Assembly: GCA_035275265.1 (NCBI GenBank)
Contig: DATENC010000025.1
Span: 206,556-270,555, forward strand
Length of the DNA: 64,000 nt
Direction: 5' to 3'
Source of the DNA: JACQAP01 sp035275265
Lineage (GTDB): Bacteria; Pseudomonadota; Gammaproteobacteria; Burkholderiales; JACQAP01
Part shown: piece by piece, positions 49,870 to 57,612 of the stretch
Layout: each line of letters opens with the position of its first letter
Numbering within the stretch: the stretch's first letter is position 1
The notes under the pieces: generated by a model
What the model saw: the letters and a program-made list of their open reading frames with translations, nothing else
What the model was told of the DNA's origin: nothing
Database searches by the model: none
Position numbers and translations under genes: made by a program

Positions 49870-50513
49870 AAAAAACGCCAACCCACACGGAACTGAGCGA
49901 ACTGGAGTTGGATGCGCTCACAGAATTGGTGAATCTGGGTATCAGCCAGGCGGCGCACAGGCTCGCCAAGATGGTTAAGGAGGAAGTTGTTTTATCCGTA
50001 CCGAAGGTTACATTGGTCGGCCAGAAAGAAGCCATCAAGATCCTGGGGGAGCGCGAATCAAAGAATATGGTTGCCGTTCACCAGATTTTCGAAGGTGAGA
50101 TCACCGGGCGCGCGCTTTTGATTTTCCCTGAAGCCAACAGCCTCGAGCTTGTCAGGGCCGTAATTGGCCGTGACCTTTCGATTGAAGAAATCATCGAGCT
50201 CGAACAGGAAGCATTGGCCGAAACCGGCAACGTCATATTGAACGGCTGTCTGGCAACGATCGCAAATCTTCTGCATCGAAACCTCAAGATCTCGCTCCCG
50301 GAAGTTCTGCGCGGCGAAAGCGCGGAATTCTTCAACCTGAAGCCGCCTCCCGAGGCAGGCGATACCGTAATGTTCATCTACATCAACTTTGCTGTCCGAC
50401 AGCGCAACATCGAGGGCTATATCGCCATGCTGATGGACATGCCATCGATGGCAACCCTGAAAGTGCTGCTCGGTGAATTCATTCGGCGAACCACAGGGGC
50501 TTCGACGTCCTGA
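49866..50513 (+). CDS. cheC: CheC-type CheY-P phosphatase
   Basis: A 215-residue CheC/CheX/FliY-family protein. Both active-site helices carry the D/E-x3-E-x2-N pattern: LDALTELVNLGISQAA (Asp16, Glu20, Asn23) and QEALAETGNVILNGCLATIAN (Glu115, Glu119, Asn122). It should therefore dephosphorylate CheY-P. Betaproteobacterial motility systems normally use CheZ, so a CheC here points to an acquired or accessory system. The GTG start overlaps the second cheY; its stop overlaps the hybrid kinase start. Confidence 0.88.
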   Translation: MKKTPTHTELSELELDALTELVNLGISQAAHRLAKMVKEEVVLSVPKVTLVGQKEAIKILGERESKNMVAVHQIFEGEITGRALLIFPEANSLELVRAVIGRDLSIEEIIELEQEALAETGNVILNGCLATIANLLHRNLKISLPEVLRGESAEFFNLKPPPEAGDTVMFIYINFAVRQRNIEGYIAMLMDMPSMATLKVLLGEFIRRTTGASTS

Positions 50514-52540
50514 TGGCCGAGAGAAAGACCGAGTCGCAGGACGCGATTCTCAATGCCATCGACGCCGGGCTGGTTGTCCTGGATCGCCATGGGCGAATTG
50601 TGCGATGGAATGCGTGGATGGTATCGGCGAGCGGTAAGTCCGCCAAGGAAGTGCGTGGCAAATCACTGGCGCAGGTCTTTCCGGACGTCGATCTGGAGCG
50701 GGTCGTTACGGCAACTACCGCTGCGCTTGAGTCGGGCGCATCCACCCTCCTCACCCAGGTACTGCATCCGCGCCTGTTTCCACTGAAAACCCGCGCCGGA
50801 CGCGATCTGCTACACGATGTCACGATATGCACCGTTGGCGATCCCCCCGATGCGGAATGCCTGATACATATCGCCGACGTGACCATGGCCACTTTGCGTG
50901 ATGGCTATCTGCGCGATCGGCAGAACGCACGCTACGACGCCGTGGTCGAGAGTGCGCCCGATGTCATCCTGACTCTCGACGGCGATGCGGTAGTCCGCTA
51001 TGCCAACCCGGCTGCTGCCCTGCAGTTCGGCCACACAGCGAAGGAATTGGTGGGACAGAACGCGGCGATTCTTTTTGAGTCGCAAACCGCGTGGACCGAT
51101 ATATGGCACGGGCTGCGAAAAGGCGACAAAAGTCGTCAGCCCGTAGAACTGTTGGCACGCCGGAAGGACGGCTCGATGAGCTATCTCGAAGTGTCGGCCG
51201 CGCGTTGGCAGGTTGACTCTCGCGTCTTCGTGACGGCGATCCTTCGCGATGTAAACGAGCGGCGCGCGGCCGAAGAGGCTCTTCGCTCCAGCGAAGCTCA
51301 GGCACACGCGGCCGCCGATGCCCTGGCGGATCTCAACGCGACACTCGAGCAGCGCGTGCAGGAACGAACTGAAAAGCTCATGGAGGCTGAAGAAGCGCTG
51401 CGTCAAAGTCAAAAGATGGAGGCGATCGGGCAGCTTACCGGCGGCATCGCCCATGATTTCAACAACCTTCTGCAAGGAATCAACGGTGCGCTCGACATGG
51501 TTCAGAAACGCATCGCCGCGGGACGTATCGGTGACATCGACCGTTTTGTACAAGGCGCGATTGCATCGGCAAATCGCGCGTCGGCATTGACGCATCGACT
51601 GCTCGCGTTCTCACGCCGGCAACCCGTCAATCCGCGCCCGCTGGACACCAATCACTTGATCGGAACAATGGAAGAGCTGTTGCGGCGCACGATCGGCGAG
51701 AAACTCAGAATGGAGATTGTGGGTGCGAACGATCTTTGGCTTGTGCGATGCGACGCCAACCAGTTGGAAAATGCACTCCTCAACCTCGCAATCAACGCGC
51801 GCGACGCGATGCCCGAGGGTGGGACTCTGACACTCGCGACTTCCAACATGGTGCTCGACGCCTCGCAGGCGTTGGTTCGCGACGTGAAACCCGGTGAATA
51901 TGTGCGCCTGACTATCAAAGATACCGGAATCGGCATGGCGGACGATGTCCAGGCCCGTGCCTTCGATCCTTTTTACACGACGAAGCCGATTGGTCAGGGC
52001 ACGGGGCTCGGCCTTTCGATGATCTATGGGTTCGTTCGTCAGTCCGAAGGATCTGTCCGGATCGAGAGCGAAGTGGGCGAGGGCACCACGATCGAAATAT
52101 GCCTGCCACGCTTCATCGGCGACCTGGTGCCGGATGTGAGCGATCAGGGAGACGGCGCCGCAGAACGGCAGACGCTCGACAACGAAGTCGTCCTCGTGGT
52201 GGAGGACGAAGATGTCGTCCGCTTGCTTGTGGTGGAGGTGTTGAACGATTTAGGCTACCTCGCCCTCGAGGCCGTCGATGGGTCCTCGGCGCTGCGCATT
52301 TTGCAGTCCTCCCAGAGAATCGATCTTTTAGCTACGGATCTCGGTCTTCCCGACATCAACGGTCGCCAGGTTGCCGATACGGCGCGTACCAAACGCCCAA
52401 ACCTGAAAGTATTGTTCATGACGGGCTACGCCGAAAAAGCTGCCGGCAGTACATTCCTTGGCGATGGCATGGAGATCATCAGCAAGCCATTCACGATGGA
52501 CAATCTGGCGGTGAAGATTCGAGAGATGATCGAACGATAG
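50513..52540 (+). CDS. Hybrid PAS histidine kinase with C-terminal receiver
   Basis: A 675-residue soluble hybrid kinase. Two PAS domains (about 10-120 and 140-255) are followed by a coiled-coil (about 265-305) and the HisKA helix with GGIAHDFNNLLQGI (His about 313). The ATPase domain has NLAINARDAMPEGG, DTGIGM and GTGLGLSMI. A receiver domain (about 555-670) has VVEDED, the phospho-Asp in LLATDLGLPD and a Lys in ISKPF. It starts in the stop of the cheC gene (TGATGG), so it is the last gene of the operon. It may couple another input to the array or read CheY output. Paralogue of the kinase at 39219-40331. Confidence 0.88.
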   Translation: MAERKTESQDAILNAIDAGLVVLDRHGRIVRWNAWMVSASGKSAKEVRGKSLAQVFPDVDLERVVTATTAALESGASTLLTQVLHPRLFPLKTRAGRDLLHDVTICTVGDPPDAECLIHIADVTMATLRDGYLRDRQNARYDAVVESAPDVILTLDGDAVVRYANPAAALQFGHTAKELVGQNAAILFESQTAWTDIWHGLRKGDKSRQPVELLARRKDGSMSYLEVSAARWQVDSRVFVTAILRDVNERRAAEEALRSSEAQAHAAADALADLNATLEQRVQERTEKLMEAEEALRQSQKMEAIGQLTGGIAHDFNNLLQGINGALDMVQKRIAAGRIGDIDRFVQGAIASANRASALTHRLLAFSRRQPVNPRPLDTNHLIGTMEELLRRTIGEKLRMEIVGANDLWLVRCDANQLENALLNLAINARDAMPEGGTLTLATSNMVLDASQALVRDVKPGEYVRLTIKDTGIGMADDVQARAFDPFYTTKPIGQGTGLGLSMIYGFVRQSEGSVRIESEVGEGTTIEICLPRFIGDLVPDVSDQGDGAAERQTLDNEVVLVVEDEDVVRLLVVEVLNDLGYLALEAVDGSSALRILQSSQRIDLLATDLGLPDINGRQVADTARTKRPNLKVLFMTGYAEKAAGSTFLGDGMEIISKPFTMDNLAVKIREMIER

Positions 52541-52573
52541 CGCCCCTCTCCTACATCCCTCTTCCCTCTTCCC
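52541..52573. repeat. Degenerate heptamer array filling a convergent gap
   Basis: CCCCTCT, then CCCTCTT, CCCTCTT, CCCTC with a 7-base period. It occupies the whole 33-base interval between the hybrid kinase stop and the convergent beta-barrel gene stop (TGA-GGGAAGAGG on the minus strand). Confidence 0.8.
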
Positions 52574-53371
52574 TCAGAAGATATACCTCATCCCCACCTC
52601 GAGATTCCATTCGTAGACCTGCGGCAGTTCATTCCTGTTGATCACCCCGATCCCGGGCCGGGCCCAGGCAGCGATGTTCTTGGACAGGATTTTCCCGACC
52701 TCGAGTTCGATAGTCAGACCGAGCTTGGCATCGCGCTCCCAGTCGATGGTGAACTGCGGTTCGAGAAACGTGTACACCTTGTTGGGCCAGCGGGTCAGCA
52801 GATTGGGCTTGAGGACCGTGACGTTCACATCCGGGCGATTCTCGTCGCCGGCGACCGAGAAGTAGTGCTGAAAGTTGGGGAAGAAGACCGAGTCGTGCTT
52901 CGGCAAATCGATGGCAGCGTAAACAAGCGGTGCGACGATGGTCTTCCCCTGCCCGAGTCGAGGATCGTCGGCGGTGTCGAAAAATAGTTCCGTCACCAGG
53001 ATCAAGGCAAAGCCATCGCGTTGCGTCGCGCGCCAGGCGCCGCGGAGAAGCAGATCGCCCTGCCCGCTGACGCGCTCTCCGCCGTCGCCAGGATCGTATG
53101 TCACGTAAGGTATTTCGAACCGGAACGCGAGAGCCGGCGTCGCGGCGTACTCGAAACGAGGAATGATCAAATTCCGATAGCTGTCGTCTTCGAGATCCTG
53201 ATACTCGTTGCGTATCTCCGCGCGCGAGCGAAAGTCGGTGGGCTTCCTGAGCGTTGATTCGGCCGCGGAAGACGCGGCCGGCTGGGTCTGCGCGAACAAC
53301 GGCGCCGGCAGGCACAGCGTGAAAAAACAGGACAACGTGATGCGGATCAAATGCTGAATTCGAACTTGCAT
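52574..53371 (-). CDS. Exported beta-barrel-like protein of unknown function
   Basis: A 265-residue exported protein. The signal peptide ends near LFAQTQ. The mature part consists of alternating strands (RFEIPYVTYDPGDG, GDLLLRGAWRAT, TIELEVGKIL) and ends with MRYIF, the terminal aromatic residue recognised by the BAM machinery. This fits an outer-membrane beta-barrel of about 12 strands, similar to proteins annotated as transporter or MetA-pathway outer-membrane proteins. No ligand can be given. It converges on the chemosensory operon. Confidence 0.75.
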   Translation of the reverse strand: MQVRIQHLIRITLSCFFTLCLPAPLFAQTQPAASSAAESTLRKPTDFRSRAEIRNEYQDLEDDSYRNLIIPRFEYAATPALAFRFEIPYVTYDPGDGGERVSGQGDLLLRGAWRATQRDGFALILVTELFFDTADDPRLGQGKTIVAPLVYAAIDLPKHDSVFFPNFQHYFSVAGDENRPDVNVTVLKPNLLTRWPNKVYTFLEPQFTIDWERDAKLGLTIELEVGKILSKNIAAWARPGIGVINRNELPQVYEWNLEVGMRYIF

Positions 53372-53412
53372 ATTATTCTTGTCCCTCCAATGAATACGGC
53401 GCCATATCGTGC

Positions 53413-53436
53413 AAAAAAAACGCCCGCAAGCGGGCG
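53413..53436 (-). terminator. Rho-independent terminator of the ABC importer operon
   Basis: CGCCCGC (53421-53427) and GCGGGCG (53430-53436) form a 7-bp stem; on the minus strand it is followed by TTTTTTTT (53413-53420). It lies about 50 bases after the stop of the amidohydrolase gene. Confidence 0.85.
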
Positions 53437-53485
53437 CCCACCCTCCCTATGAAGAGGTTTATTCTTATTTCTTTTTGTTAATCTC

Positions 53486-54760
53486 TTACGCGATCTGCCG
53501 CTGAGACTGCGAGGCTGTCTGCGGCTCCTTGTGGAATTGCCCATCCTTCATGATCGCCAGCAGTTTGGTGGCGTCCTGCAGGATCTTCACGTTGGCGACC
53601 GGGTTACCGTCCACCAGGATCATGTCGGCGAGATAGCCCGGCTTGATCTGCCCCATCTCGTTGCCTGCCATCATGATTTCACCGCCGAGCTTGGTCGCGG
53701 ACACAATCGCGTCCATTGGCGAGAACCCCAGCAGATTGACGAAGTGCTCGATATCGCGGGCGTTGGTACCGATCGTATTCCAGGCAAAGCCATAGTCGCC
53801 ACCGGGCAGAATGCGCACGCCGCGCTTCTTCAGTTCCTTCATGTTCTTGCACGCCGATTCGAGTTCGCTGCGGATTCCCAAACTCTCTGCGATCTGCGTC
53901 GTCAGGCCCCACTTCGCCGCCTCGTTCAGAGTGGTATAGCTGATGCCCAAGGTCGGCGCGACAAAACACCAATCCTTCGCTTTTTCCAGCGCCGCACAAG
54001 CTTCATCATCCACCAGCGTGGCGTGGTAGATGACCGCCACGCCGTGCTTCAGGCACAGCTTCACCGATTCGGCGCTGCGCGCGTGCGCAGCCAGGCGCTT
54101 GCCGTGGGCGTGCGCCACATCGCAGACCGCCGCGATTTCCGCTTCGGTCATCACGGTATGGTGCGCACGCGCGTGCGGGATAAACTCGTCTCCCGACGGG
54201 TTGATCTTCAGCGTGTCCACGCCTTCTCGCACCATCTCGCGCGCGGTCTTGCGAAACTGTTCGGCGCCATCGCAAATGATCGCGAAAGTCTCGCGGTGCA
54301 TGTGCAGAAGCCGCACGTCGCCCAGGCCGGCGGTCGTGGCCAGTTCGGGGCTGGCGGCCAGCGTTCGCGGTCCCGGGAAATCGCCCGCGTTGATCGCGTT
54401 CCTCAGAACAACGTCGAGCCGAGCTTTCGCCGACGCCGCGCTGTTGCAGGCGGTAAAGCCCTGGTCGAGCATTTTCTTGGCATTTTTCACCGTCCGGAGC
54501 ATGTGCTCCTCCGGCGGAACGAAGCCCAGCGATTCAAGGTCCGGTGTATCGAGGAAGGTCAGGTGCGAGTGCGCCTCGACCAGGCCTGGCATCAGGGTCG
54601 CCCCGCCGCCGTCCACCACTTGCGCGCCCTCGGCCGCCACCTTCGAGCCCTGCGGCGCCACCGACTTGATGCGGTTGCCTTCGATCAGGACCTGGCCTGC
54701 GTACGCCGCCGCGCCGCTGCAATCCAGGACATTTACGTTCTTGAACAGAACCTTAGCCAT
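53486..54760 (-). CDS. Amidohydrolase-family protein, imidazolonepropionase-like
   Basis: A 424-residue cytoplasmic metal-dependent hydrolase of the imidazolonepropionase/Xaa-Pro-dipeptidase-like amidohydrolase group. The HxH metal motif is in LMPGLVEAHSHLTFLD (about 55-70). Later ligands are likely in HAHGKRLAAHAR and AVIYHATLVDD, and the C-terminal catalytic Asp in LPGGDYGFAWN. The tail KPGYLADMILVDGNP is typical. Last gene of the ABC importer operon: its start overlaps the second ATPase stop by 8 bases, so it likely processes the imported compound. Substrate unknown. Confidence 0.87.
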   Translation of the reverse strand: MAKVLFKNVNVLDCSGAAAYAGQVLIEGNRIKSVAPQGSKVAAEGAQVVDGGGATLMPGLVEAHSHLTFLDTPDLESLGFVPPEEHMLRTVKNAKKMLDQGFTACNSAASAKARLDVVLRNAINAGDFPGPRTLAASPELATTAGLGDVRLLHMHRETFAIICDGAEQFRKTAREMVREGVDTLKINPSGDEFIPHARAHHTVMTEAEIAAVCDVAHAHGKRLAAHARSAESVKLCLKHGVAVIYHATLVDDEACAALEKAKDWCFVAPTLGISYTTLNEAAKWGLTTQIAESLGIRSELESACKNMKELKKRGVRILPGGDYGFAWNTIGTNARDIEHFVNLLGFSPMDAIVSATKLGGEIMMAGNEMGQIKPGYLADMILVDGNPVANVKILQDATKLLAIMKDGQFHKEPQTASQSQRQIA

Positions 54761-55853
54761 TTATTCCCCCATTACCGTAGAACAGGTTGATGCCACTGCC
54801 GGCGTCGAAAAACTGCAGCTTTTCCTGTTTGAATGAAAACCTCACGCTTGTATCGATGCCCAGTTCCAGCCTTGCCGGAACGGTGGCCTTGAGCAGGCAG
54901 TCGTCCACCCGCAGGGTCACCACTTTCTCAACCCCCTGATTCTCCACCCCATGGACCCGCGCTTCAACTGTTCCGTTTGTTCCGACCACAATATCTTCTG
55001 AACGTACGCCCAGCGTGACCGGTCCGGAAAGCCGAATTGCCCGTCCGCCGCCTGCCCCGTCCAGAGGCACTTCGAGCTTGCCGGGCACCACGACGGCGTG
55101 TCCGCCGGCCGCGTTGGCGTGCATCAGGTTCATCGCCGGGGAGCCGACGAAAGTAGCGACAAAGATATCGTGCGGCTGGTTGTAGATCTGCTGCGGGGTA
55201 CCGACCTGGATGATGCGGCCCTGGTTGAGCACGCCCACCTTGTCGCCCATGGACATGGCTTCCACCTGGTCGTGGGTCACGTACAGGAAAGTGGCACCCA
55301 GTTTCATCTGCAGATCCTTCAATTCGGCGCGCAAGAGCTCGCGCAGCTTCGCGTCGAGATTCGACAGCGGCTCGTCCATCAGGAATACCCGCGGCTCGCG
55401 CACGATGGCGCGGCCGATAGAAACACGCTGCATCTCGCCTCCCGAGAGGCGGTCCGTTTTGCGTTCCAGCAGGTGTTCGATGCGCAGGGTCTTCGCGGCC
55501 TTGTCGATGCGCGCATCGATTTCCTGCTGCGACATGCGCCGAATTTTCGACTTGAGCGGAAATTCCAGGTTCTGCCGCACCGTGTAATGCGGATACAGCG
55601 AGTAGAACTGGAACACCAGCGCCACGTCACGCTCCGCCGCGCTCCAGTTCAACACGTCGGTTCCGTCGATCGAGATGGTGCCTGCATTCGGGCTGTCCAG
55701 TCCGGCGATCAGCCGCAGCGTGGTGGTCTTTCCCGCACCGGTCGGCCCCAGCAGCACGAAAAACTCGTTGTTGCGTATTTCCAGGTCGAGCTTGCTCAGC
55801 GCCGTGTGGCTGCCGAATTTCTTGGTGATGTTTTCGAGCCTGACGTGGGCCAT
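54753..55853 (-). CDS. ABC importer ATP-binding protein 2 (UgpC/MalK type)
   Basis: A 366-residue ATPase subunit of a carbohydrate-type ABC importer. Walker A is GPTGAGKTT, the Q-loop FQFYSLYPH, the signature LSGGEMQR (LSGGQ consensus with Glu), Walker B VFLMDEP and the H-loop YVTHDQVEAMSMG. A C-terminal TOBE/MOI-type domain (about 240-366) follows. The start at 55853 (MAHVRLENITKKFG) fits the family. It differs considerably from the other ATPase of the operon, so the transporter probably uses an ATPase heterodimer. Confidence 0.88.
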   Translation of the reverse strand: MAHVRLENITKKFGSHTALSKLDLEIRNNEFFVLLGPTGAGKTTTLRLIAGLDSPNAGTISIDGTDVLNWSAAERDVALVFQFYSLYPHYTVRQNLEFPLKSKIRRMSQQEIDARIDKAAKTLRIEHLLERKTDRLSGGEMQRVSIGRAIVREPRVFLMDEPLSNLDAKLRELLRAELKDLQMKLGATFLYVTHDQVEAMSMGDKVGVLNQGRIIQVGTPQQIYNQPHDIFVATFVGSPAMNLMHANAAGGHAVVVPGKLEVPLDGAGGGRAIRLSGPVTLGVRSEDIVVGTNGTVEARVHGVENQGVEKVVTLRVDDCLLKATVPARLELGIDTSVRFSFKQEKLQFFDAGSGINLFYGNGGING

Positions 55854-55927
55854 TTTTCTAGCTCGCATTTCTCGCAGGGGCGCGAGATGATTGCGTGTTT
55901 CGGGCGAGGCAGTTTCGACTCGAACGG

Positions 55928-55978
55928 CTTGCCGATGTTGGACAGATCGGCAAGACGGGCATGCCGGAAATGCCCGTC
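55928..55978 (-). promoter_or_regulatory. Two adjacent intercistronic hairpins between the ATPase genes
   Basis: CTTGCCGAT (55928-55936) pairs with ATCGGCAAG (55946-55954), and GACGGGCAT (55954-55962) pairs with ATGCCCGTC (55970-55978). Both are perfect 9-bp stems. No T-run follows, so they look like mRNA-stabilising or processing structures rather than terminators. They lie in a 246-base gap otherwise without features. Confidence 0.55.
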
Positions 55979-56099
55979 CTAAACCCGCCAGCGCTCGTGC
56001 AGCCCACTGCCTGGGCTACCGATAATGCTGAGTGCAGCAACACTCCTGATTCAGCCGGATGCGTTTGCTTAGAGGGGCGGCCCTGTGAGAAATGCGGGC

Positions 56100-57209
56100 T
56101 CATAGCCTTATGTGCAGCGATTCCCCGTTGCGGGTGCTGAAGAAATGGGTCTGCCCCTCGTCGAATTTTGCCCACACCACGTCGCCGGCCTTTGCGACGT
56201 AGCCTGAAGACGTGCGTGCGCGCAGCATCTGCGTGCCGAACTTCAGGTCCACGATATCGAAGGGGCCGAGCGGTTCGATGATGTGCGCCTCCACCGGGAC
56301 ATACCCCGGCGTTTCTTGTCGCGCAACCAGCACGCTTTCGGGGCGCACGCCGATCGCGAGTTCGTCCTCCGCATGCTTCTTATCCACGACCAACGGATAA
56401 AGCTTCTGCGGAAAGCTCAGTTGCGCGTCGTTGTCGCCCAGGATCACCTGCGTATCGCTGCCGCCCGGGCGCACAACCCCGTTCACCACGTTCATGATCG
56501 GACTGCCGATGAACTGGGCGACGAACAGGTTCTCGGGGTGCTGATACACCTCGGTCGGCGTCCCCACCTGTTGCAGCACGCCGTCGTTCATGATCGCGAT
56601 CCGGTCGGCCATTGACATGGCTTCCACCTGATCGTGCGTGACGTACACGGTGGTAGCCTGGTTCTCGATGTGCAGGCGTTTCAGCTCGGTGCGCATTTCC
56701 TCGCGCAACTTGGCATCAAGCGCGCCGATCGGCTCGTCCATCAGCATCGCCTTGGGCCGGCGCACCAGCGCGCGGCCGATGGCGATGCGCTGCAGGTCGC
56801 CTCCGGACAGCGCGCTCGGCCGCTTTTCCAGAAGGTGCTCGATCCTGAGCGACTTGGCGGCAGCGCGCACGCGCTTGTCCACCGTCTCCCGGGTCTCGTT
56901 GGTCGCGCGCAACGGGAAGGCGATGTTCTCGTATGCGGTCAAGTGCGGGTACAAGGCGAAGAGCTGGAACACGAAAGCGATGTCGCGATCCGCCGCCTGC
57001 AATGCCTGCACCGCCTTGCCGTCGATCAGGATGTCTCCGGTGTCGATTTCCTCGAGACCGGCAATCGCCCTGAGTGTGGTGGTCTTGCCGCATCCCGACG
57101 GCCCGAGCAGAACCACGAACTCGCGATGCCGGATCTCCAGGTTCAGTTTCCGGATGATGTAGTTGGCGCCAAAGTACTTCTCGACTTCTTTGAGGACGAT
57201 GTCTGCCAT
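56100..57209 (-). CDS. ABC importer ATP-binding protein 1 (UgpC/MalK type)
   Basis: A 369-residue ATPase subunit. Walker A is GPSGCGKTT, the Q-loop FQLFALYPH, the signature LSGGDLQR (Asp instead of Gln), Walker B AMLMDEP and the H-loop YVTHDQVEAMSMA. A TOBE-type C-terminal domain (about 240-369) includes LAIGVRPESVLV. It pairs with ATPase 2. Two unequal ATPases, two permeases and one binding protein resemble the glycerol importer GlpSTPQV of Rhizobium, although the substrate here is unknown. Confidence 0.88.
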   Translation of the reverse strand: MADIVLKEVEKYFGANYIIRKLNLEIRHREFVVLLGPSGCGKTTTLRAIAGLEEIDTGDILIDGKAVQALQAADRDIAFVFQLFALYPHLTAYENIAFPLRATNETRETVDKRVRAAAKSLRIEHLLEKRPSALSGGDLQRIAIGRALVRRPKAMLMDEPIGALDAKLREEMRTELKRLHIENQATTVYVTHDQVEAMSMADRIAIMNDGVLQQVGTPTEVYQHPENLFVAQFIGSPIMNVVNGVVRPGGSDTQVILGDNDAQLSFPQKLYPLVVDKKHAEDELAIGVRPESVLVARQETPGYVPVEAHIIEPLGPFDIVDLKFGTQMLRARTSSGYVAKAGDVVWAKFDEGQTHFFSTRNGESLHIRL

Positions 57210-57251
57210 GGCGAGGAGTTAGGGGCGAGGTGTGAGGGAAAAGTCAATCCG
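57210..57251. repeat. Short degenerate heptamer array between operon genes
   Basis: GAGGAGT-TAGGGGC-GAGGTGT-GAGGGAA on the plus strand lies between the small membrane protein stop and the ATPase 1 start. On the minus (coding) strand it is pyrimidine-rich, and no Shine-Dalgarno site is seen for ATPase 1. Confidence 0.55.
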
Positions 57252-57458
57252 TCACGTCGTTAGGTTCGTCACGTCGTCCTTCGGAATCGGTTTGATCTTC
57301 GAGAAAACCGAAAAAGATATCAGCCCGATCAGCGTAATCGTCACGCCGTATCGGTGCAGCACTTCGATCCAGGGCTGGCACAGCGCCACGATGCCGAAGA
57401 TCATGGTGTACATGGAGACCGGCTCGAGCACTCGCGCGCTGAGTTCGCGAAAGGTCAT
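57252..57458 (-). CDS. Small two-helix membrane protein of the ABC operon
   Basis: A 68-residue protein with two hydrophobic segments (SMYTMIFGIVALCQPWIEVL and VTITLIGLISFSVFS) and charged ends. GGGAGCGC precedes the ATG at 57458. It sits between permease 2 and ATPase 1. Small membrane proteins at this position occur in some carbohydrate/glycerol ABC operons, but this one does not look like the DUF2160 protein of the Rhizobium glycerol system. Function unknown; an accessory subunit is the natural guess. Confidence 0.7.
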   Translation of the reverse strand: MTFRELSARVLEPVSMYTMIFGIVALCQPWIEVLHRYGVTITLIGLISFSVFSKIKPIPKDDVTNLTT

Positions 57459-57469
57459 GCGCGCTCCCG

Positions 57470-57612
57470 CACAGTGACAAGTGACTGGTAACGAGTGACG
57501 GGTAAGAGCGCACGCCGGCCCCGTTCTCTGTTCTCCTCGCCCGTCACACCTTTCGTCTGTCGTCTCATCCCTCTTCCCTCGCTCCTCTTCCCTCTCCCCT
57601 CTCCCCTCTTCC
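57470..57612. repeat. Degenerate heptamer arrays of two types
   Basis: Plus-strand units AAGTGAC, TGGTAAC, GAGTGAC, GGGTAAG (57473-57508), then CCCTCTT/CCCTCTC-type units (57566-57612). The second block begins at the stop codon of permease 2 (TAG-GGAAGAGG on the coding strand). The region between the blocks also shows weaker heptamer periodicity. Confidence 0.8.
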
